Of a DNA stretch of 64,000 nt, positions 41,086-50,176 are shown piece after piece. The number at the start of each line of letters is the position of its first letter. The stretch's first letter is position 1. Position numbers and translations under genes: made by a program. The DNA lies in contig CALULL010000002.1 in assembly GCA_944321465.1 (NCBI GenBank), forward strand, positions 62,001 to 126,000, read 5' to 3'. The notes below the pieces were generated by a model. The model did no database searches, was not told the DNA's origin, and was given only the letters and a program-made list of their open reading frames with translations. Source of the stretch: an uncultured Bacteroides sp. Lineage in GTDB: Bacteria > Bacteroidota > Bacteroidia > Bacteroidales > Bacteroidaceae.

Positions 41086-43227
41086 ATGGCAACGTTACAG
41101 AAAATCAGGTCCAAAGGACCGTTGTTGGTGGGTGCTGTGGGCTTGGCTTTGTTCGCTTTCATAGCAGGCGATGCATGGCGCGTGTTGCAGCCGCATCAGT
41201 CTCAAGACGTAGGAGAAGTGGGAGGCGAGTCGCTTTCTGCCCGCGATTATCAGGCTATGGTAGAAGAATATACAGAAGTGGTGAAATATTCGAGCGGTTT
41301 GACAGCTCTTACCGACGAGCAGGCCAACCGCTTGCAAGACGATGTGTGGCGCACTTATGTAGAAAACAAACTGATAGAGGCTGAGGCTGAGAAATTGGGC
41401 TTGAAGGTAACTAATGCCGAATTGCAGTCCATTATTGATGCCGGAACCCATCCTCTGTTGCGACAGACTCCTTTTAGCAATCCTCAGACGGGTACTTTCG
41501 ACGCAGATGCCTTGAAGAAGTTCCTGGTAGATTATTCCAATATGAACCGTGCCCAGATGCCTGCTCAGCTCGTGGAGAATTACGATGAGATGTATCGTTA
41601 CTGGGCTTTTATCGAGCGGACGCTGAAGCAGATGCGTTTGCAGGAGAAATATCAGGCACTGATTACGAAATCCCTTTTGTCCAACCCTGTAGAGGCTCAG
41701 CACACTTTTGACGCAAGAGTGAACCAGACCGATGTCTTGCTGACCGCTGTTCCTTATTCTTCTATTCCCGACACGACGGTCTCGGTATCTGACTCTGATT
41801 TGCAGGCTGCCTACAACAAGAAGAAAGAACAGTTCAAACAGCCGGTTGAGGTGCGCAATATCCGCTACATCGATGTGCAGGTAACGGCCAGCGAAGAGGA
41901 CAAAGCCGCCCTTCGTGCCGAGATGGATGAATACACGGCACAGTTGTCCAAGACGACAGGGGATTATGCTTCTTTCATTCGGTCTACTGGTTCGGACTAT
42001 CCTTATGTAGACCTGTATTGTTCTACGCGTGCCCTGCCGGGAGATGTTGTTTCCCGTCTCGATTCCGTTGCTGTGGGTGATGTCTTCGGACCCTATTATA
42101 ATGTGACTGACAATACGCTGAACTCCTTCAAACGCTTGGGTGAGGCCATGTTGCCTGACTCTATCGAGTATCGTCAGATACAGGTGATGGCCAGCGATTT
42201 GTCCAAGACCCGCACATTGGCCGACAGCATTTACAATGCACTGAAAGGCGGAGCCGATTTCACGGCATTGGCTGAGAAGTACAACCAGAAGGGTGATAAG
42301 GTTTGGCTGGCATCGGCTGCCTATGAGGGTGCTCAGTTGGACGGCGACAATCTTAAGTATGTTCAGACCCTGAACAACCTGAAGACAAATGAAATAGAGA
42401 ATGTGTCCCTGGGGCAATTCAACATAGTCGTTCAAGTGACAAACCGCAAGGCGATGACGGAGAAACATAAGGTGGCCGTGATTAAGCGTCCTATCGAGTT
42501 CAGCAAGGAAACCTATAGCAAGGCTTACAATCAGTTCAGCCAGTTTATTGCTGCCAACAACACTTTGGAGAAGATGGAGGCCAACGCCGAAGAGGCCGGT
42601 TATCGCCTCTATCCAAAGGACAATCTTGCCAGCTCGGAGCATGGCATAGGTGGCATCCGTGGCACAAAGGATGCCTTGCGTTGGGCCTTTGACGCGAAAG
42701 TCGGCGAAGTGTCGGGTCTGTACGAGTGCGGCGAGAGCGACCACATGATGGTTGTCGGCCTGGCTGCTGTCGTGCCTGAAGGCTATCGTCCGCTTTCTAT
42801 GGTGAAAGACCAGCTGCGCCGTGAGGTCCTGCGTGACAAGAAGGCTGAGAAAATCATGGCAGACATGCAGGCTGCCGGTGCCACTTCGTTGGAGCAGTAT
42901 CGGAACCTGAGTGGGGCTGTGTCCGACTCGGTTAAGCACGTGACGTTCTCCGCTTCGGCTTACGTTCCGGCTTTGCGCACCAGCGAGCCTTTGGTAAGTG
43001 CCTATGCCGATGGTACGGAACTTAACAAACTGAGCGCTCCCGTCAAAGGCAACGGCGGCGTGTTTGTTCTGCAACCTTATGCCAAGGACAAACTCAACTC
43101 CAGTTACAATGCCGAAGTCGAGGAGACCTCCATTGCCACACGCTATGAGCGTATGGTCGGCAACATGATTATAAACGACCTTTATGACAAGGGTGAGGTG
43201 AAAGACATGCGTTATCTGTTCTTCTAA
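41086..43227 (+). CDS. PpiD-like periplasmic peptidyl-prolyl isomerase/chaperone (SurA N-terminal domain)
   Basis: 713 residues. One N-terminal membrane anchor (LLVGAVGLALFAFIAGDAW), then a SurA-N chaperone region (QDDVWRTYVENKLIEAEAEKLGLKVTNAEL), a parvulin-like PPIase domain (YRQIQVMASDLSKTRTLADSIYNALKGGADFTALAEKYN, about 360-450) and a C-terminal helical part. The architecture fits PpiD, which assists folding of proteins leaving the Sec translocon. A degenerate TACCTTCG at 41015-41022 may be the -7 box. A strong terminator follows. Confidence 0.9.
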   Translation: MATLQKIRSKGPLLVGAVGLALFAFIAGDAWRVLQPHQSQDVGEVGGESLSARDYQAMVEEYTEVVKYSSGLTALTDEQANRLQDDVWRTYVENKLIEAEAEKLGLKVTNAELQSIIDAGTHPLLRQTPFSNPQTGTFDADALKKFLVDYSNMNRAQMPAQLVENYDEMYRYWAFIERTLKQMRLQEKYQALITKSLLSNPVEAQHTFDARVNQTDVLLTAVPYSSIPDTTVSVSDSDLQAAYNKKKEQFKQPVEVRNIRYIDVQVTASEEDKAALRAEMDEYTAQLSKTTGDYASFIRSTGSDYPYVDLYCSTRALPGDVVSRLDSVAVGDVFGPYYNVTDNTLNSFKRLGEAMLPDSIEYRQIQVMASDLSKTRTLADSIYNALKGGADFTALAEKYNQKGDKVWLASAAYEGAQLDGDNLKYVQTLNNLKTNEIENVSLGQFNIVVQVTNRKAMTEKHKVAVIKRPIEFSKETYSKAYNQFSQFIAANNTLEKMEANAEEAGYRLYPKDNLASSEHGIGGIRGTKDALRWAFDAKVGEVSGLYECGESDHMMVVGLAAVVPEGYRPLSMVKDQLRREVLRDKKAEKIMADMQAAGATSLEQYRNLSGAVSDSVKHVTFSASAYVPALRTSEPLVSAYADGTELNKLSAPVKGNGGVFVLQPYAKDKLNSSYNAEVEETSIATRYERMVGNMIINDLYDKGEVKDMRYLFF

Positions 43228-43264
43228 GGACAGAGGGGCATTCCTCACGTTTGCAGACCCTATA

Positions 43265-43300
43265 GACTGCCCGGTGGCTAAGGCTGCCGGGCTGTTTTTT
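43265..43300 (+). terminator. Rho-independent terminator after the PpiD-like gene
   Basis: GCCCGG (43269-43274) pairs with CCGGGC (43287-43292), followed by TGTTTTTTG. Confidence 0.8.
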
Positions 43301-43338
43301 GTCTTTTCTGCGACCGGGCAGACCTGTGCGCTTATAAA

Positions 43339-43530
43339 CCCAAATCGGTCATTAGACCACCGACTTGGGGTTTGGTTGTCTTTCTTCGGTTTTCCAAGCC
43401 CTTTCGTTCTGCTGTCGGCATCTTGTCTGCCGCTTTGTCTCGGCGTAGCCCGCTACGCCTTCGACAAAGGTGGCAGCCAATCTGCACGGCAGCAGAACGA
43501 AATTGCTTTGGACTCTAATGACCGATTTGG
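43339..43530 (+). mobile_element. MITE-like element, copy C (192 bp)
   Basis: Perfect 18-bp terminal inverted repeats (43339-43356 and 43513-43530) are flanked by the 5-bp direct repeat ATAAA (43334-43338 and 43531-43535). The interior is nearly identical to copy B. The insertion lies between the PpiD terminator and the rlmN -7 box, 11 bases upstream of the latter. Confidence 0.9.
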
Positions 43531-43541
43531 GATAAAAATGC

Positions 43542-43549
43542 GTATCTTT
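43542..43549 (+). promoter_or_regulatory. -7 box for rlmN
   Basis: TATCTTTG (TAnnTTTG) lies 82 bases before the rlmN ATG and just outside MITE copy C, so the insertion has replaced any original -33 region. Confidence 0.5.
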
Positions 43550-43631
43550 GTCACGCCAAGGCCGCGTGCCCCATCCCGATAGTACGTGTCCTCGGGGGAG
43601 TAGCCTTGCCTATTACATTATTTATATACAC

Positions 43632-44675
43632 ATGGAACAGAAGCTTTTTCTATTGGGGCGGACGTTGGACGAGTTGCAGACCGTCGTCAAGGAACTGGGA
43701 ATGCCCGCATTTACGGCCAGGCAGATAGCTACTTGGCTGTATGGGAAGAAAGTCGGTTCGATAGACGAGATGACCGACATTTCCTTGAAGAACCGGCAAC
43801 TCCTGAAGGAGAGATACGAAGTGGGGGCCGAGGCCCCCGTCGATTACCAGCGGTCGGTTGACGGGACGGTGAAGTATCTGTATCCTGTCGGCGAGGGACA
43901 TTACGTTGAGTCGGTCTTCATTCCCGATGCCGACCGGGCTACTTTGTGCGTGTCTTCGCAGGTGGGTTGTAAGATGAACTGTCGCTTTTGCATGACAGGC
44001 AAGCAAGGCTTCACGGCCAACCTGACGGCACGACAGATTATCAACCAGATACACTCCCTGCCCGAGCGCGAACGGCTGACCAATGTCGTAATGATGGGTA
44101 TGGGCGAGCCGCTTGACAATCTTGACGAAGTGCTCACCGCACTCCACATCCTCACAGCCCCCTATGGCTATGGCTGGAGTCCCAAGCGGATAACGCTTTC
44201 CACTGTAGGCATACGCAAGGGGCTGCGCCGTTTCGTCGAGGAGTGCGACTGCCACTTGGCCGTCAGCCTGCACTCGCCGCTGCCTTTGCAGCGGCGCGAC
44301 CTGATGCCTGCCGAACGTGCCTTCTCCATTGTGGAAATAGTGGACTTGTTGCGCGGGTACGACTTCAGCAAGCAGCGTCGCTTGTCTTTCGAGTACATCC
44401 TTTTCAAAGGCGTGAACGATTCGTTGGCTCATGCCCGTGAGCTTCTGAAGCTGCTGCGCGGGCTCGATTGCCGCATCAACCTGATACGTTTCCATGCCAT
44501 TCCCGGCGTAGACCTGCAAGGAACCGACATGGATGCCATGCTCGTTTTTCGAGACTACCTCACCTCGCATGGACTCTTTTCCACCATACGAGCCTCTCGG
44601 GGCGAAGATATTTTTGCTGCCTGCGGCATGCTTTCCACCTCCAAGGCCGGTGAGCGCAAGGGCGAGAGTGTATAA
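43632..44675 (+). CDS. rlmN: Dual-specificity 23S rRNA/tRNA adenine-C2 methyltransferase RlmN
   Basis: 347 residues. The radical-SAM cluster motif is CKMNCRFC (Cys113, 117, 120), followed by GEPLDN and the C-terminal methyl-carrying Cys in FAACGML (about residue 331). RlmN adds C2 methyl groups to A2503 of 23S rRNA and A37 of some tRNAs. The frame is open to 43548 but the ATG at 43632 gives the normal N terminus (MEQKLFLLGRTLDEL). Confidence 0.96.
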   Translation: MEQKLFLLGRTLDELQTVVKELGMPAFTARQIATWLYGKKVGSIDEMTDISLKNRQLLKERYEVGAEAPVDYQRSVDGTVKYLYPVGEGHYVESVFIPDADRATLCVSSQVGCKMNCRFCMTGKQGFTANLTARQIINQIHSLPERERLTNVVMMGMGEPLDNLDEVLTALHILTAPYGYGWSPKRITLSTVGIRKGLRRFVEECDCHLAVSLHSPLPLQRRDLMPAERAFSIVEIVDLLRGYDFSKQRRLSFEYILFKGVNDSLAHARELLKLLRGLDCRINLIRFHAIPGVDLQGTDMDAMLVFRDYLTSHGLFSTIRASRGEDIFAACGMLSTSKAGERKGESV

Positions 44676-44728
44676 CTTGTTAATTCCTGCGAGGTCGGCA
44701 TCCCCTTCTTCGCAACGCTGAGAATAGA

Positions 44729-45922
44729 ATGAAGAGAAGAGACATATCCCTGTGCGTGGAGTCTGCTGCCTGTCGCTTGTGCCTGGCTGTTGCGTTCGTC
44801 CTTCTGGCCGGTTGCCAGGGCGGCAACAGGAGCGGAGACACTTTGTTTGCCCCAGCTTCAAGCGGACATCCGTTCGACGTGTTGGTCGTGGCCGACGAGG
44901 ACCTGTGGCAACGCCGGGCCGGACGGGCGTTGGCCGATGTGCTGGCCACGAGGATGCCGGGGCTGCCGCAGCCGGAACCTTCGTTCCGCGTGATGCATGC
45001 CAGTCCCGCCCACTTTGATGCCACGCTGAAGAGGGTGCGCAACATTGTCGTCGCCGACGTGCGCAGCGGCTGTACGCAGGCAGCTCTCTCGACGGCTGGC
45101 AACGTCAACGCTTCCCCGCAGTCGATATTGCTGATTGAAGCCCCCGACGAGACCTCTTTCGGGCAGTGCGTGCAGGACAACCGCCAGCAGATAGTGGACT
45201 ATTTCGTCCGTGCCGAGATGGACCGCCAGGTTCAGGCTCTGGAGCGCGACCACAACGCTTATGTCGAGTCCCGAGTGCGCAAACTGTTTGACTGCACCGT
45301 GTGGGTGCCTTGTGGCTTGTCGGCCTGCAAGGAGGGCACGTCCTTCTTCTGGGCCGGGACCAATGCCGCTACGCGCGACCAGAACTTTGTGGTCTATTCC
45401 TATCCGTACACAGACCGTGCGACCTTCACCAAGGACAACTTCGTGGACAAACGCGACTCGGTGATGAAGGCCAACATCCCCGGTGCGCGCCGGGGCATGT
45501 ATATGACTACCGACCGGTCCACGGTGACGACCCGCCCCATTGCCGTTCAAGGCTGCTTTGCCTACGAGGCTCGTGGCCTGTGGCGGGTGGAGGGCGACTG
45601 CATGGGCGGCCCCTTTGTCTCACATGCCCGGGTAGACACGTTGCACGGGCGTGTCGTCGTGGCCGAAGCCTTTGTCTATTCGCCAGGCACGCCCAAGCGC
45701 GACCTCGTGCGGCAGTTGGAGGCTTCGCTCTACACGCTTAGGCTCCCGGGTGGGGCGGCGGCAGCCCGGGATGACGGGGCTGGAGCCGACGGTTCGCCCG
45801 TTTTGGCACAAAGGTTTGCCATCGCCGGAGTGTACCTTTGCCCGTCGGGGGGCAGACCTTTGCCGGGAAGCTGGCAGACCGTTGCTCCCGGACGGCCCGG
45901 ATTGGCGCAGGAAAAAGATTGA
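44729..45922 (+). CDS. DUF4837 lipoprotein with repeat-derived C-terminal extension
   Basis: 397 residues. Lipoprotein signal with LLAGC (Cys29), then the DUF4837 body: FDVLVVADEDLWQRRAGRAL, DFFVRAEM-like region, FFWAGTNAATRDQ and GLWRVEGDCMGGPFVSHARVDT, ending near residue 341 at LYTLRLP, where known family members stop. The last 56 residues are Gly/Ala/Pro-rich and are encoded by imperfect 21-24-bp repeats (about 45812-45905) related to the intergenic GGCACAGG arrays, so the reading frame seems to have been extended by repeat DNA. Function unknown. Confidence 0.82.
   Translation: MKRRDISLCVESAACRLCLAVAFVLLAGCQGGNRSGDTLFAPASSGHPFDVLVVADEDLWQRRAGRALADVLATRMPGLPQPEPSFRVMHASPAHFDATLKRVRNIVVADVRSGCTQAALSTAGNVNASPQSILLIEAPDETSFGQCVQDNRQQIVDYFVRAEMDRQVQALERDHNAYVESRVRKLFDCTVWVPCGLSACKEGTSFFWAGTNAATRDQNFVVYSYPYTDRATFTKDNFVDKRDSVMKANIPGARRGMYMTTDRSTVTTRPIAVQGCFAYEARGLWRVEGDCMGGPFVSHARVDTLHGRVVVAEAFVYSPGTPKRDLVRQLEASLYTLRLPGGAAAARDDGAGADGSPVLAQRFAIAGVYLCPSGGRPLPGSWQTVAPGRPGLAQEKD
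45812..45905. repeat. Degenerate 21-24-bp repeats inside the DUF4837 3' end
   Basis: Units beginning GGCACAAAGGTTTGCC, AGTGTACCTTTGCCC, GCAGACCTTTGCCGGG and GCAGACCGTTGCTCCCGG follow at 21-24-base spacing. Confidence 0.55.
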
Positions 45923-45964
45923 GAATGACAAGAGAATAAGAATACTATAAAACAACAACGTGTG

Positions 45965-47062
45965 ATGAACAACAACAAAATAAGGGTTGGTATAACCCAA
46001 GGAGATATTAACGGAGTGGGCTACGAAGTCATCTTGAAGGCTTTTGCCGACCCGGTGATGTTGGAGCTGTGCACTCCTATTATATATGGTTCGCCCAAGG
46101 TGGCTGCCTACCATCGGAAGGCACTCGACCTGACGACCAACTTCAGTATCGTGGCTTCGGCTGCCGAGGCTGCTGATGGCCGCCTGAATATAGTCACCTG
46201 TGGAGACGAGGACGTGAAGGTGGACTTCGGGCACCCCGATGCCGAGGCAGGCCGTGCGGCCTTGCAGGCATTGGAGTGCGCGGTGGAGGACTATCGGCAG
46301 GGCTTGTTCGATGTCTTGGTGACGGCCCCCATCAACAAGCACACCATCCAGTCGGACGACTTTAGTTTCCCCGGGCACACCGAGTACATCGAACAACGCT
46401 TGGGCGAGGGTGAAAAGGCTCTGATGATTTTGCTGAAGAACGACCTGCGCGTGGCACTCGTCACGGGACACATACCTGTCCGCGAGATTGCTTCGTCCGT
46501 TACGCAGGAACTGATAGAGGAAAAGCTGCTCATTTTCAATCATTCGCTCAAGCAGGATTTCGACATTGAGGCTCCGCGCATAGCAGTCCTTGCGCTCAAT
46601 CCCCATGCGGGCGACGAGGGATTGCTGGGCACCGAGGAGCGGGACATCATCCAGCCTGCCATCCGCGCAATGGCTGCCAAGGGAGTGCTGTGCTACGGGC
46701 CTTATGCAGCCGACGGGTTCATGGGTTCGGACAACTACACCCATTTCGACGGCATCTTGGCGATGTACCACGATCAGGGCCTGGCTCCTTTCAAGACTCT
46801 GGCTATGGACGAGGGCGTGAACTTCACGGCGGGATTGCCCGTGGTTCGTACATCGCCTGCCCACGGCACGGCCTACGACATTGCCGGGAAAGGCTGCGCC
46901 TCGCCCGACTCATTCCGCCAGGCCATCTATGTGGCCATCGACGTGTTCCGCAACCGCCAGCGCAGGCTTGCCATGCGTGCCAACCCCCTGCGTAAGCAGT
47001 ACTACGAGAAGCGCGACGACAGCGACAAGCTGAAGCTGGACAGTGTGGACGAAGAAGGATAA
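45965..47062 (+). CDS. pdxA: 4-hydroxythreonine-4-phosphate dehydrogenase
   Basis: 365 residues. PdxA signatures are present: VGITQGDINGVGYEV at the N terminus, GHTEYIEQRL, the metal-binding NPHAGDEG and YHDQGLAPFK, and RTSPAHGTAYDIAGKG. The enzyme oxidises 4-phosphohydroxy-threonine in the DXP-dependent pyridoxal phosphate pathway. A GTG immediately precedes the ATG at 45965. It is followed six bases later by the sigma-54 activator gene. Confidence 0.94.
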   Translation: MNNNKIRVGITQGDINGVGYEVILKAFADPVMLELCTPIIYGSPKVAAYHRKALDLTTNFSIVASAAEAADGRLNIVTCGDEDVKVDFGHPDAEAGRAALQALECAVEDYRQGLFDVLVTAPINKHTIQSDDFSFPGHTEYIEQRLGEGEKALMILLKNDLRVALVTGHIPVREIASSVTQELIEEKLLIFNHSLKQDFDIEAPRIAVLALNPHAGDEGLLGTEERDIIQPAIRAMAAKGVLCYGPYAADGFMGSDNYTHFDGILAMYHDQGLAPFKTLAMDEGVNFTAGLPVVRTSPAHGTAYDIAGKGCASPDSFRQAIYVAIDVFRNRQRRLAMRANPLRKQYYEKRDDSDKLKLDSVDEEG

Positions 47063-47068
47063 AGACTT

Positions 47069-48337
47069 ATGACGAAAGCAGAGATACAACAAGTGAAGTT
47101 GCGCTTTGGCATCATTGGCAACAACGAACGGCTGCTGCGCGACATCGACATAGCCATACAAGTGGCACCCACCGACCTGTCGGTGCTCATCACGGGCGAG
47201 AGCGGCGTGGGCAAGGAGAGCTTCCCCCAGATTATCCATCAGTATAGCAAGCGCAAGCACGGGCAGTACATTGCCGTGAACTGCGGTGCCATCCCCGAGG
47301 GAACCATCGACTCCGAGCTGTTCGGCCACGAGAAGGGAGCTTTTACCGGTGCCATCAGCGAACGCAAAGGCTACTTTGGCGAGGCCGACGGGGGTACCAT
47401 CTTCTTGGACGAGGTGGGCGAGTTGCCCTTGCCCACGCAAGCCCGGCTGTTGCGTGTGCTCGAAACAGGCGAGTTCATCAAGGTCGGTTCCTCGAAAGTG
47501 GAGAAGACCAACGTGCGCATCGTTGCCGCCACCAACGTCAACCTTTCTCAAGCCATTGTCGACGGACGTTTCCGTGAGGACCTGTACTACCGTCTCAACA
47601 CGGTGCCCATACAGATACCGCCCTTGCGCGAGCGCGGCGAAGATGTCGTGCTGCTGTTCCGAAAGTTTGCCTCCGACTTTGCCGAGAAGTACCAGATGCC
47701 TGCTATCCAGCTGACCGACGAAGCCAAGCAAGTCCTGCTGGGGTACTCGTGGCCGGGCAATGTGCGCCAACTGAAGAACATCACCGAGCAGATTTCCATC
47801 ATCGAGACCAATCGCGAAGTGACGGCCGACATCCTGCGCGGCTATCTGCCGCAGCAGACGCTCCAGCGGCTTCCGGCGCTGGCCGGGAGCAAGGGCGGAC
47901 GCAGTTTTGAGAACGAGCGGGAGATACTCTACCAGGTGCTGTTCGACATGCGCCGGGATGTCACCGAGTTGAAGAAGCTGGTGCACGAGATTATGTCCGA
48001 GCGTGCCGACGGCATGGCCGCCGGTGCCGCTTCCGTACCGCCGCAGGCATACTATGCCCCGCTGTCGCCCGTGGGGAACGGGGCGGAGGGAACGCCCACT
48101 TCCGTCCCGACTATCATCAAGCAGCAGCCTGTGCAGCATCTGCCCAAGACCGACGAACCCGACATACAGGACACCGAGGAATACGTGGAAGAGTCGCTTG
48201 CACTGGACAATGCCGAGAAAGAAATGATACGCAAGGCTCTGGAGAAACACCACGGGAAGCGCAAGAGCGCAGCCCGCGACCTGAACATCTCGGAGCGTAC
48301 CTTATACCGTAAAATAAAGGAATATGGATTGGATTAA
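47069..48337 (+). CDS. Sigma-54-dependent transcriptional activator without receiver domain
   Basis: 422 residues. The AAA+ domain begins almost at the N terminus: Walker A GESGVGKE (43-50), the sigma-54 contact loop GAFTGA (90-95), Walker B GGTIFLDEVGEL and the R-finger region. A 100-residue linker (Pro/Gln-rich) precedes a Fis-type helix-turn-helix (KSAARDLNISERTLYRKIKEYG) at the extreme C terminus. There is no response-regulator, GAF or PAS input domain. It overlaps lptE by 14 bases and follows pdxA, a linkage I recall from Bacteroides genomes. Targets unknown. Confidence 0.92.
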   Translation: MTKAEIQQVKLRFGIIGNNERLLRDIDIAIQVAPTDLSVLITGESGVGKESFPQIIHQYSKRKHGQYIAVNCGAIPEGTIDSELFGHEKGAFTGAISERKGYFGEADGGTIFLDEVGELPLPTQARLLRVLETGEFIKVGSSKVEKTNVRIVAATNVNLSQAIVDGRFREDLYYRLNTVPIQIPPLRERGEDVVLLFRKFASDFAEKYQMPAIQLTDEAKQVLLGYSWPGNVRQLKNITEQISIIETNREVTADILRGYLPQQTLQRLPALAGSKGGRSFENEREILYQVLFDMRRDVTELKKLVHEIMSERADGMAAGAASVPPQAYYAPLSPVGNGAEGTPTSVPTIIKQQPVQHLPKTDEPDIQDTEEYVEESLALDNAEKEMIRKALEKHHGKRKSAARDLNISERTLYRKIKEYGLD

Positions 48338-48851
48338 GCGGATAGTATTGCCCTGTGGGGCGTTGATTGTGCTGGCGGCTGTGGTCTACGGTTGCCGCAT
48401 CAGTATGGGCTTTGCCCCCATCACCTCGATAGACTATAGCCGGGTGAAGAGCATCTCCATTTCGGAGTTCCCCAACCGGGCCGAGTACGTGTACGCGCCT
48501 TTGGCCATCGAGTTCAACCAGAAGTTGCGCGACATGTTTGTGCAGCAGACCCGCCTTCAGGTACTCGATACGGGCGGCGACCTCGATATCAGCGGCGAAA
48601 TCACGGGCTATAACCAGTACAACGAGTCGGTCGATGCCAGCGGCTTCTCCTCCAAGGTAAAGCTGACGCTGACGGTGAACGTGCGTTACGTCAACAATAC
48701 CAATCATGAGGAGGACTTCGAGCAGCAGTTCTCGGCCTTTCAGACCTACGACTCTTCCGAACTGCTGACAAACGTGCAGGACGGGCTGATAACGCTCATG
48801 GTGGACGACATCACCGAGCAGATATTCAATGCGACAGTAGCCAACTGGTAA
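48324..48851 (+). CDS. LptE-like LPS assembly lipoprotein
   Basis: 175 residues. An N-terminal hydrophobic segment ends in VVYGC (Cys24, a plausible lipid-attachment site), followed by ITSIDYSRVKSISISEFPNRA and QQTRLQVLDTGGDLDISGEITGYN, the fold of the Bacteroidetes LptE family (LptD partner). It overlaps the sigma-54 activator gene and sits 13 bases before the TPR protein, so all are likely cotranscribed. Confidence 0.83.
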   Translation: MDWIKRIVLPCGALIVLAAVVYGCRISMGFAPITSIDYSRVKSISISEFPNRAEYVYAPLAIEFNQKLRDMFVQQTRLQVLDTGGDLDISGEITGYNQYNESVDASGFSSKVKLTLTVNVRYVNNTNHEEDFEQQFSAFQTYDSSELLTNVQDGLITLMVDDITEQIFNATVANW

Positions 48852-48864
48852 AGCCGACGACCTT

Positions 48865-49665
48865 ATGACCGCAATGCATTTACAACAATGGATACAGCAC
48901 CCCGAGTTGCTGAACGAAGATACGCTGGGCGATTTGCGAGATACTCTGAAACGTTACCCCTATTTCCAGTCGGCCCGGCTGCTGTTGTTGCAGAACCTGC
49001 ATCGGCTGCACGACATTGGCCTTGGTGCAGCTTTGCACGAGTCGGTGCCCTATTTGGCCGACCGTCGTACATTGTTTTTCCTTGTCGAGGCTGAACGTTA
49101 CGAATTGAAGCCGCAACCGGCTGCTATAGAAGAGGAACATGCACCGGCATCGGCCGCCGAGGACCGAACATTGGCTCTCATCGATGCCTTCCTGGCCGAA
49201 GCACCGGCCGAACCGGCTGCGGCTCTGGATTATACGGTGGACTACACGCCTTACCTGTTGCAGGAGTCCGATGCCGTCGAACCGGCTGGATGTGACGGAA
49301 GGCAGCAGATGCGGGGGCAGGAACTGATAGACCATTTCATAGCCCGGAGCGAGGACTTCCTTTCGGATCACTCGTTGTCGGCACGGGAGACGGCAGCCGC
49401 AACTTCGGACGGTGGCGGCTTGTCGGACACAGGCAGGGGGGCGGAGGAACCTCCTGTGGCCCTTCCTCCTTCGCTTGCTTCCGAGATGGAGGACGACAGC
49501 TATTTTACGGAGACACTGGCCAAAATCTACGTCAAACAGCACCGATATGAGAAAGCACTCGAAATTATTAAAAAGTTAAGTTTGAAATATCCAAAAAAAA
49601 GTACTTACTTTGCAAGCCAGATAGAATTGCTGGAAGATTTGATTATTAACGCTAAAACAAAATAA
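48865..49665 (+). CDS. Hypothetical protein with C-terminal TPR-like segment
   Basis: 266 residues, no signal peptide. The N-terminal 75 residues are helical (LQQWIQHPELLNEDTLGDLRDTLKRYPYFQSARLLLLQNLH), the middle is Ala/Glu-rich low complexity, and the C terminus has a TPR-like pair of helices (TETLAKIYVKQHRYEKALEI). I know this organisation only as a conserved Bacteroidetes hypothetical, usually beside secG. Function unknown; a scaffold role would be guesswork. Confidence 0.75.
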   Translation: MTAMHLQQWIQHPELLNEDTLGDLRDTLKRYPYFQSARLLLLQNLHRLHDIGLGAALHESVPYLADRRTLFFLVEAERYELKPQPAAIEEEHAPASAAEDRTLALIDAFLAEAPAEPAAALDYTVDYTPYLLQESDAVEPAGCDGRQQMRGQELIDHFIARSEDFLSDHSLSARETAAATSDGGGLSDTGRGAEEPPVALPPSLASEMEDDSYFTETLAKIYVKQHRYEKALEIIKKLSLKYPKKSTYFASQIELLEDLIINAKTK

Positions 49666-49673
49666 GAAGAAAG

Positions 49674-50045
49674 ATGTATTTTTTATTAGTTATCTTGATG
49701 GTGATTGTCTCGGTGCTGATGTGCTTCATCGTTTTAATACAGAACTCCAAAGGTGGAGGACTGGCTTCGAGTTTCGCTTCGTCCAATCAGATTATGGGCG
49801 TGCGCAAGACGACCGACTTTCTGGAGAAGGCTACGTGGACATTGGCTGCCTGCATGGTGGTGTTCAGCGTGGTTTCAGCTTACATGCTTCCGGTGAATGC
49901 ACGGAGCAACAGTGTGGTGATGGAGCAGGAAGCTCAGCGCGAAGCCGCTACCAATCCCTATACGATGCCTGCAGGAACAGTCGCTCCTGAGGTTGAAACT
50001 CCGGCTGCGGACGCTGCCGTTGCCTCCGACTCGGTGGCCAAGTGA
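49674..50045 (+). CDS. secG: Preprotein translocase subunit SecG
   Basis: 123 residues. Two membrane segments (about 2-22 and 54-74) flank the conserved cytoplasmic loop QNSKGGGLASSFASSNQIMG, the SecG signature. The C-terminal tail is Ala/Thr/Glu-rich and variable. SecG stimulates SecA cycling in SecYEG. It starts eight bases after the TPR-like gene, and a strong terminator follows. Confidence 0.93.
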   Translation: MYFLLVILMVIVSVLMCFIVLIQNSKGGGLASSFASSNQIMGVRKTTDFLEKATWTLAACMVVFSVVSAYMLPVNARSNSVVMEQEAQREAATNPYTMPAGTVAPEVETPAADAAVASDSVAK

Positions 50046-50082
50046 TGCAATCGGGGAGTTTGTACTCGAATTTTACCATACG

Positions 50083-50130
50083 GGCGGAGTTGCTACAACA
50101 TGCTGTGGGCAATTCCGCCTGTTCTTTTTC
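50083..50130 (+). terminator. Rho-independent terminator after secG
   Basis: GGCGGAGTTGC (50083-50093) pairs with GCAATTCCGCC (50109-50119) with a single G-U, followed by TGTTCTTTTTC. Confidence 0.85.
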
Positions 50131-50176
50131 AATAACCCTTTTTGTTAACCTCTTTTCTTACTAAATTAGACAGCAA

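Noticed and set aside
43274..43582. 102-codon frame through MITE C, with a similar frame in MITE B
   Set aside because: The shared protein sequence reflects DNA identity of the repeats; the frame is broken in copies A and D and has no family resemblance.
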